Positions 58,539 through 64,000 of a DNA stretch of 64,000 nt are shown here, one piece after another. Under the pieces are notes generated by a model. The model was not told where the DNA came from, made no database searches, and saw nothing but the letters and a program-made list of their open reading frames with translations. This stretch comes from an uncultured Dehalococcoidia bacterium (GTDB lineage: Bacteria > Chloroflexota > Dehalococcoidia > Lucifugimonadales > UBA1123). The position numbers were made by a program, and so were the translations under genes. The stretch's first letter is position 1. Every line of letters starts with the position of its first letter. The stretch is taken from NCBI GenBank assembly GCA_958296105.1, contig OY282441.1:2749800-2813799 (forward strand), read 5' to 3'.

Positions 58539-59726
58539 ATGCCCACAGTCCTACATCAGGCGCTGCTGATAGCCGCCAAAGACACCAGGATATTCTTCAA
58601 GGACCGATTCGCCGTCGGCTTCTCGTTCCTGTTCCCGTTCCTGTTCGTCATCGGCTTCACGCTTGCGCTGAGCGGCCAGGGGCCTGACGACAGCCCGCTG
58701 ACGATCACCGTATCTTCGCAGGAAGAGACCGAAGCCGGAGAGACGCTGATGGCGGGGATGATCGCGGAGTCCCCGCTCACGATCAGACAGCTGGACTACG
58801 ACGAAGCGTTGGCACAAGTCGAGAGTGGCGATTTGGACGGGTTCGTATCGTTCCCCGTCGGCTTCACTCAGGCGCTGACAGAAGGCAGACCCGCCACGCT
58901 CGAAGTGGTGACTGGCGGCGGCTCCGCCGAATCGGCGGCGGCGCTGCGGAGCTTCGCCGACCACGTCGCCGGCGAGCTGGCGGCCGTTCAGAACACCTAC
59001 AGCGCGCTCTCCCTGCTGGGCGAGGCAGGGCAGGCAGACTTGGATGCCATAGACTGGAGCGCAGCTCTCGGTAGCCGCGACTACGCGATACGGTTCGAGG
59101 TCGAGACGGTCGGAGAGGTCGGGCCGTTCAACGCCTCCAACTTCACACTGCCGGGCTACCTGACCATGTTCGTATTCTTCGCCGCCGCCATGAGCGCGGA
59201 GGCGATAGCGCGCGAGCGGCAGACCAACACGCTTGAGCGGCTTATGTCCAACGGGACGCGCCGAGAGGCCATCGTGCTGGGAAAGTTCATCGGCGCATCC
59301 TACAGGGGCGTGGCGCAGCTAGCGGTAATGTGGACTGTCGGGATAGTGGCGTTCGACATAGATTTGGGAGCGTCGCCCGCGGCGGTCATCGTCATATCCG
59401 CGCTCATGGTCTTGGCGTCATCGGCGTTTGGGCTGCTGCTGGCGAGCTTGGTGAGCAGTGTACGGGCGGCTGCCACCGCGGGCGTGCTGGCGTCGCTCAC
59501 CTTGGCCCCGCTCGGCGGTTGCTGGTGGCCTCTGTTCATAACCCCCCAGTGGATGCAGTCGCTGGCGAAGATAACGCCTCACGGCTGGGCGAACACGGGC
59601 TTCAACAAGCTGATGCTGTTCGGAGCGGAGTTCGGAGACGTCACTCAGGAGATGGCGGCGCTGCTGCTGTTCGGCGTGGCGTTCTTGGCATTCGCGCTCT
59701 GGCGCTTCCGCCTGACGGCGAGCTGA
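58539..59726 (+). CDS. ABC-2 type permease (2)
   Basis: 395 residues, same layout as the previous gene: an N-terminal helix (FAVGFSFLFPFLFVIGFTLAL), a soluble extracytoplasmic part, then helices around the motif ARERQTNTLERLMSNGTRREAIVLGKFIG. It starts 4 nt after the first permease. The two may form a heterodimer. It converges with sucD, with 4 nt between the stops. Confidence 0.9.
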   Translation: MPTVLHQALLIAAKDTRIFFKDRFAVGFSFLFPFLFVIGFTLALSGQGPDDSPLTITVSSQEETEAGETLMAGMIAESPLTIRQLDYDEALAQVESGDLDGFVSFPVGFTQALTEGRPATLEVVTGGGSAESAAALRSFADHVAGELAAVQNTYSALSLLGEAGQADLDAIDWSAALGSRDYAIRFEVETVGEVGPFNASNFTLPGYLTMFVFFAAAMSAEAIARERQTNTLERLMSNGTRREAIVLGKFIGASYRGVAQLAVMWTVGIVAFDIDLGASPAAVIVISALMVLASSAFGLLLASLVSSVRAAATAGVLASLTLAPLGGCWWPLFITPQWMQSLAKITPHGWANTGFNKLMLFGAEFGDVTQEMAALLLFGVAFLAFALWRFRLTAS

Positions 59727-59730
59727 CCCC

Positions 59731-60612
59731 TTAGCGCCCGCTCATCATCTGCTGTACGGTGACGCCTATCTCGCCCGGCGCGGGGATTATGGACACGCCG
59801 GCGGCGTCCAGCGCCTTTACCTTCTCGCTGGCGCGGCCCGCGCTGCCTGTGATGATCGCGCCCGCGTGTCCCATGCGCTTGCCCGGAGGAGCGCTCTGGC
59901 CCACTATCAGCGCGGCAACCGGTTTGGTCAGCTCTTGGGCGATGAACTCCGCCGCCTCCTGCTCCCTGCTGCCCCCTATCTCGCCGATCATAACCACCCC
60001 GTCCGTGTCGGGGTCGTCCTCGAACATCCGCAGGATATCCACGAAAGAAGAGCCGTTCACAGGGTCGCCGCCGATGCCCACGCAGGTCGACTGCCCGATG
60101 CCCAGATCCGTCAGCTGTCCGACGGCTTCATAGGTCAGAGTGCCGCTGCGTGAGACGACCCCCATGCGCCCTGCCAGATGAATGTGACCGGGCATAATGC
60201 CCATCTTGAAGCTCTCTCCCGGCGAGATGACGCCCGGGCAGTTGGGACCTATGAGCGTGGTCGCCTTGCCCTTGAGATATCGCACCACGCGCACCGTATC
60301 CATCACGGGGATCCCCTCCGTGATGCAGGCGATGACCGAGATGCCCGCGTCTGCGGACTCCACGATAGCATCCGCCGCGAACGGAGGCGGAACGAAGATC
60401 AGCGAGGCGTCCGCTCCGGTCTCGGCAACCGCCTGTTCCACCGAATTGAACACGGGAACATCGCCGTCGAACATCTGGCCGCCGCGCCCCGGAGTTACCC
60501 CTGCCACGAGATTCGCGCCGTACTCTCGACAGCGCAGCGCGTGAAAGCTCCCCTCGCGCCCGGTGATTCCCTGAACCATCAGCTTCGTTTCCCTGCCAAC
60601 CAGTATGCTCAT
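59731..60612 (-). CDS. sucD: Succinate-CoA ligase subunit alpha
   Basis: 293 residues. CoA-binding [37 protein letters not shown], and the catalytic phosphohistidine region GHAGAII near the C terminus. With SucC it makes succinyl-CoA reversibly in the TCA cycle. It lies 230 nt after sucC on the same strand, an unusual gap since the two genes are normally adjacent. Confidence 0.96.
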   Translation of the reverse strand: MSILVGRETKLMVQGITGREGSFHALRCREYGANLVAGVTPGRGGQMFDGDVPVFNSVEQAVAETGADASLIFVPPPFAADAIVESADAGISVIACITEGIPVMDTVRVVRYLKGKATTLIGPNCPGVISPGESFKMGIMPGHIHLAGRMGVVSRSGTLTYEAVGQLTDLGIGQSTCVGIGGDPVNGSSFVDILRMFEDDPDTDGVVMIGEIGGSREQEAAEFIAQELTKPVAALIVGQSAPPGKRMGHAGAIITGSAGRASEKVKALDAAGVSIIPAPGEIGVTVQQMMSGR

Positions 60613-60842
60613 CTATTCACTCCTGTACCCAGCGCTCGAAATCCGAGCTTCACTTGAGCTTGTGTAAAGTCTCCATCGAAAGACAACACGAACAGAGACC
60701 CCCGTTCACAAATGCAGACCAAGCTGGCGCAATCGACAATGCCCCACCGCTTGCCAATTCCTTCTCCCCCGATTGGCAGGGAGGTCGAGTCGATTCCTTC
60801 TCCCCCTTTGCGGGAAGACCAAGAGGGGGGCTGCCCCCCCGA
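60613..60842. other. Repeat-bearing spacer between sucC and sucD
   Basis: No gene is seen. The phrase ATTCCTTCTCCCCC occurs twice (about 60758 and 60795). The tracts GAGGGGGGCTGCCCCCCC (about 60823-60840) can form a strong hairpin close to the end of sucC, a possible attenuator or REP-like element. Confidence 0.6.
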
Positions 60843-62000
60843 CTATCGCGCCTTCCTGATGGCATCAGCCGCTTGGTTGAGGTCGTCGACCAGAACCACG
60901 TCTAGTCCCGAGTTGGCGAGCGTCTCGCGCCCCTCTTCCGCGTTGGTTCCCAGCATCCGCGCCACCATTGGGCGCATCTTTCCCCGCATCCTCTCGGACG
61001 CCATGACCAAGCCGCGCGCTGCCACGTCGCAGCGCAGGATTCCGCCGAAGATGTTCACCAGCACGCGGCGCACGTTGGCGTCCTTCAGCACGATCTCCAG
61101 CGCTTTGGCGACCTTCTCCTCGTCCGCGCCGCCGCCTATGTCCAAGAAGTTGGCGGGCGACGCTCCGGCGGCGTGAGTAACGTCCATCGTGGCCATCGCC
61201 AGCCCCGCGCCGTTCACTATACAGCCCACGTCCCCATCCAGCTTCACGTAGTTGATGTCGAACTCGCTCGCCTCCACTTCGAGCGCGTCCTCCTGACTCA
61301 CGTCGCGCATACCCGCGATGTCGCGGTGTCTGAACATAGCGTCGTCGTCCATGTCGATCTTGGCGTCCATCGCCAGGACGCGCCCGTCCGCCGTCACCCC
61401 AAGCGGGTTGATCTCGACCAGCGAGCAGTCGTTCTCCTCGAACAGCCTGTACAGCGCGGACATGAGCGCAGCCACCGGGCGGTTCAGAGAGTCTGCCACT
61501 CCAAGCCCGTATGCCAGCTTGCGCCCCTGAAACGGCTGAAGACCGAGGACGGGATCGACCGCCACGCTGATTATCTTCTCCGGCGTCTGCTCCGCCACCT
61601 GTTCGATCTCCATGCCTCCGGCTGCGCTGGCGATGGCGACCACGCCTTCAGCCGAGCCGTCTATGGCCATGCCCACGTACATCTCCGTCTCCACGTCCAC
61701 GACCTCCTCGACGAGGACGCTGCCGATGGGAACGCCTTCAGGCCCAGTCTGGAACGTGACCAGCGTCGAGCCGATGAGCGCCTCCGCGGCCTCCGCGGCC
61801 TCCGCGGCTGACTCGACCACCCTGACGCCCCCCGCCTTGCCCCGTCCGCCCGCGTGTACCTGCGCCTTGACCACGGCGCGCCCGCCCAGCTCGTCCGCGA
61901 TCCGAGCGGCATCGTCCGGCGTCTTGGCTGCCCGCCCACGCGGAACGGAAATCCCATACTTGGCGAAGACGCCCTTCGCCTGATATTCGTGTATCTTCAT
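60843..62000 (-). CDS. sucC: Succinate-CoA ligase subunit beta
   Basis: 385 residues from ATG 62000 (MKIHEYQAKGVFAKYGI); the frame continues upstream but without family sequence. ATP-grasp fold: KAQVHAGGRGKAGGV, VEINPLGVTADGRVLAMDAKI, INYVKLDGDVGCIVNGAGLAMATMD and the C-terminal NIFGGILRCD. It binds the nucleotide and succinate. It precedes sucD in the same direction. Confidence 0.96.
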   Translation of the reverse strand: MKIHEYQAKGVFAKYGISVPRGRAAKTPDDAARIADELGGRAVVKAQVHAGGRGKAGGVRVVESAAEAAEAAEALIGSTLVTFQTGPEGVPIGSVLVEEVVDVETEMYVGMAIDGSAEGVVAIASAAGGMEIEQVAEQTPEKIISVAVDPVLGLQPFQGRKLAYGLGVADSLNRPVAALMSALYRLFEENDCSLVEINPLGVTADGRVLAMDAKIDMDDDAMFRHRDIAGMRDVSQEDALEVEASEFDINYVKLDGDVGCIVNGAGLAMATMDVTHAAGASPANFLDIGGGADEEKVAKALEIVLKDANVRRVLVNIFGGILRCDVAARGLVMASERMRGKMRPMVARMLGTNAEEGRETLANSGLDVVLVDDLNQAADAIRKAR

Positions 62001-62172
62001 GTTGCTGCCCCTGCGTGCATGATGTATGACAGGTATGATGTGTGACAGGTGTATTGTAGCGCACGAAAGGCGTTCGATGCAGAGCGCAGACCGCCGCTCA
62101 CTGGTCGAGGTTGCTTTACTGCGGAATTTGCCTGAAAATGGCTGGCGAAGCGCTGAGCGAAAGGAGCCCATT

Positions 62173-63252
62173 ATGAGATTCGGCATGTTCGACGTAATTC
62201 GGTGGCATCAGGACGTGGAGGGGAGCGAGACGCTGACCAACGCGCTCGAACAGGTGGAGTACGCCGACAGTCTGGGCATACAGGACATCTGGCTCGGCGA
62301 GCATCACTTCTCCCGACACGGCATCCTGTCGGGAATCTTCTCGTTCATGGGCGCAGTGGCGGCAAGGACTACCAGCGCGCGGATCGGCACGTCCATCGTC
62401 ATACTGCCGTTCCACAACCCCGTTCAGGTCGCGGAGGAGGCAGCCACCATAGACATCCTGTCCAACGGCAGGTTCAACCTCGGCGTGGGCGCAGGCTATC
62501 AGGCGCAGGAGTTCCACGGAATGGGGATAGATATCACCAAGTCCAGAGAGCTTTTCAAGGAGTATCTCGAAGTCGTCCAGAAGTGCTGGGAAGACGGCAA
62601 GCTGACCTACAAGGGCGAATACGTGGACATAGAAGACATATGGGTCATACCCAAGCCCGTCCAGAAGCCCGGCCCGCCCATCTACATAGCCGTCAGCACC
62701 AGCCCCGAGAGCGTGGACTACGCCGCCAAGATAGGCGTTCCCATACTCGTGGGAGGCCCGACCACCACGCTGGGCCAGACCCCGCGAGTCGTTCGGATGT
62801 GGCACGAGCGCATGGAGCATTACGGCAACCCGCACGAGCATATAGACCTGCCCGTGAGCGCCAACGTCTACGTCGCCCCCACTATGGAAGAGGCGGAGAG
62901 CGACATAGCCGGCCTGGAGGCGCTGATCAACGAGGAGTTCCACAGAATCGGCAACCCGGCAGACAAGAACGGCGTCATACCCGACAACTACAAGCACTGG
63001 GCGCATCGAGACCGAGACAGGCAGATCGCCGCTGAGCGCGCTCGGCAGGAGGGCATACGCCCGCTCGTCGGCACTCCCGAAGTGGTGTGCGAAAGGCTGG
63101 AGGTTCTGAGATCGAAGGGGATCGAGCGCATCTTCGGCAAGTTCGGCGCAGCCGGCCTAGATCAGGACAAGACGCTGCGCTGCATCGAGATGTTCACCAA
63201 AGAGGTGATGCCCGAGTTCGCCGAAGAGCCTGTGAGCGCGGCGGCATGTTAG
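62173..63252 (+). CDS. LLM-class flavin-dependent oxidoreductase (luciferase-like)
   Basis: 359 residues from ATG 62173, with AAGGAG 6 nt upstream. Typical pattern: DIWLGEHHFSRHGILSGIFSFMGAVAARTT, RIGTSIVILPFHNPVQVAEEAATIDILSNGRFNLGVGAGYQ, and a C-terminal GTPEVVCERLE. These are the alkanal monooxygenase-like enzymes that use FMNH2 from a separate reductase. The substrate is unknown. Confidence 0.93.
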   Translation: MRFGMFDVIRWHQDVEGSETLTNALEQVEYADSLGIQDIWLGEHHFSRHGILSGIFSFMGAVAARTTSARIGTSIVILPFHNPVQVAEEAATIDILSNGRFNLGVGAGYQAQEFHGMGIDITKSRELFKEYLEVVQKCWEDGKLTYKGEYVDIEDIWVIPKPVQKPGPPIYIAVSTSPESVDYAAKIGVPILVGGPTTTLGQTPRVVRMWHERMEHYGNPHEHIDLPVSANVYVAPTMEEAESDIAGLEALINEEFHRIGNPADKNGVIPDNYKHWAHRDRDRQIAAERARQEGIRPLVGTPEVVCERLEVLRSKGIERIFGKFGAAGLDQDKTLRCIEMFTKEVMPEFAEEPVSAAAC

Positions 63253-63325
63253 GGTTAGGGTAGGTCGCGCGCGGATGTAGGATCAGTCCGCGCGCGGGTC
63301 GTCTTGCGCGCCCATGCTCGTCGAA

Positions 63326-63416
63326 TGGCGGAGGGGATGGGATTCGAACCCATGATTTGCCAGAAGCAAATGCCTGTTTTCAAGACAGGTGCCTTCGTCC
63401 ACTCGGCCACCCCTCC
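63326..63416 (-). tRNA. tRNA-Ser (anticodon UGA)
   Basis: The minus strand folds into a class II tRNA: acceptor GGAGGGG (63410-63416) with CCCCTCC (63330-63336), D-arm with GTGGCCGAGTGG, an anticodon stem CCTGT/ACAGG enclosing CTTGAAA (anticodon TGA), a long variable arm and the T-arm GGGTTCGAATCCC. The discriminator is G and a CCA end is encoded (63326-63328). The anticodon reads UCA and other UCN codons. A TACAAT box (63475-63480, minus) lies ~60 nt upstream. Confidence 0.97.
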
Positions 63417-63614
63417 TGGATACTGAGCGCCCCCCGGAAGGAGCCACCGCAGGCAGTAGTCGCGCAGTCATACCATTGTAGCCGCATACTGACGCCTGCG
63501 CCAAATTGCGCCCCGCTGTCTTGCCCGCTATCTTGTGAAATGCTACGCCAGACCCGCCCGCGCTGTGGGACCCGCCCCGGCGCTAGACCCGCCCGCGCTG
63601 GGACACTCCCCGCG

Positions 63615-63968
63615 CTAGACTCTCTTGAGAATGAACCCCTTCTCGCCCCTTACGCGAACGGCGTTCGGTCTGGCGACCACCACCCCCGCGATGGTATCGT
63701 CCAGCTTGGACTCGTTCATCTTCCACGTGAGCCTGACCGTCTCCTTGGGCAGGTCCACCGTGATGAACTGGATCTCCTGATACTTGGGCCTGTCCATCAC
63801 AATCACGTTCTGCCCGCGCCATTCGGCTGAGCCTGCCACCGGCTCTTCGAACTCGATGGTGACCGATCCCTCCGCCTTGTCGAGCGATACGATCACCTCG
63901 CGCCGCTCCGTCTCGCTCGGTATGGCGAGCGCGCCCCTGAACCGTTCAGAGCTGGAAGAAGCTGTCAT
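63615..63968 (-). CDS. Hypothetical protein, all-beta
   Basis: 117 residues with no family I recognise. The sequence alternates charged and hydrophobic residues in beta-strand style (REVIVSLDKAEGSVTIEFE, WRGQNVIVMD, IQFITVDLPKETVRLTWK), consistent with a small beta-sandwich or barrel. No signal peptide or membrane segment. The frame uses codons like its neighbours, supporting a real gene. Confidence 0.6.
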   Translation of the reverse strand: MTASSSSERFRGALAIPSETERREVIVSLDKAEGSVTIEFEEPVAGSAEWRGQNVIVMDRPKYQEIQFITVDLPKETVRLTWKMNESKLDDTIAGVVVARPNAVRVRGEKGFILKRV

Positions 63969-64000
63969 ATGGTCTCACTCCGTGCTGCCTGCGCCGTCCC

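Noticed and set aside
60654-61176. Short plus-strand frames between sucD and sucC
   Set aside because: They lie in repeat-rich spacer DNA or antisense to sucC and show no family resemblance.
1-64000. TGA reassigned to an amino acid throughout
   Set aside because: Many complete genes, such as copA, the LLM gene at 25.5 kb and rnhA, end at TGA with normal family lengths.
1-64000. CRISPR array, prophage or insertion sequence
   Set aside because: No regularly spaced repeats, phage structural genes, transposase or integrase were found. The repeats seen are short tandem or REP-like.

Overview
The window is 64 kb of bacterial chromosome, roughly 60% G+C, packed with genes on both strands and using ATG, GTG and TTG starts. 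The gene set suggests an aerobic, free-living Chloroflexota-like bacterium, perhaps of the Dehalococcoidia/SAR202 type: DUF3179 and DUF1461 proteins, luciferase-like and F420-type oxidoreductases, CaiB/BaiF CoA-transferases, an arylsulfatase, methanethiol oxidase, a CRTAC1-like lipoprotein, PAC2 and many lipoproteins. This placement is an inference from gene families, not from a marker phylogeny. TGA is an ordinary stop for many genes here, so the genetic code is standard.

Layout. 1-5.2 kb: a partial S9-type peptidase, an alpha/beta hydrolase, rph, dnaN, and a three-gene set of exported redox lipoproteins (cytochrome c, cupredoxin, YceI). 5.5-12.4 kb: lexA, the copper ATPase copA with a YHS protein, a membrane protein, methanethiol oxidase and a DUF1461 protein. 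12.5-19 kb: mazG, an MFS exporter, an aldo/keto reductase, an S49 peptidase and a sulfatase. 19.2-21.7 kb: a lower-G+C two-gene restriction-modification unit. 21.7-31.4 kb: a DUF3179 lipoprotein with an in-frame TGA, rimI, folD, acpS, a small DUF3303-like protein, an LLM oxidoreductase, nnrD, ubiE, a CRTAC1-like lipoprotein and a NifU-like protein. 31.5-38 kb: thrC, a PuuE-like deacetylase, a PAC2 protein, two CoA-transferases and an SDR. 38-42.9 kb, minus strand: rpsF, ssb, rpsR, a parvulin-like foldase, hom and an ArsC/Spx-like protein with an in-frame TGA. 43-50.7 kb: an FAD oxidoreductase, RidA, a glyoxalase, an agmatinase-family enzyme, an enoyl-CoA hydratase, rnhA, moaC, a Cys/Met-metabolism PLP enzyme, a PPOX protein and pth. 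50.7-56.4 kb: a large stand-alone N6-adenine methylase followed by an HD-phosphohydrolase/YwgA-like pair lying between long direct repeats, then an orphan antitoxin-like gene. 56.5-64 kb: an ABC-2 exporter, sucD and sucC, an LLM oxidoreductase, tRNA-Ser(UGA) and a hypothetical protein.

The most notable result is two probable selenoprotein genes that conventional gene calling splits or truncates. In each, a single in-frame TGA stands where the first Cys of a CxxC motif is expected: U-P-L-C in the DUF3179 lipoprotein and U-S-A-C in the ArsC/Spx-like protein. In each, a hairpin with a 7-bp upper stem and a 5-nt loop starting C-G-G follows the TGA at 20-22 nt, which is the geometry of a bacterial SECIS element. 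The second notable result is the HD/YwgA-like pair. It has its own consensus promoter, is bracketed by 170-194 bp direct repeats copied from the 3' end of the upstream methylase gene, and sits in a defence-like neighbourhood.

Promoters can be read at several genes. dnaN, lexA, the MFS gene, the first CoA-transferase and the HD gene have -35/-10 pairs. rph, the hydrolase, copA, rnhA and the glyoxalase carry TGnTAnnnT extended -10 boxes.
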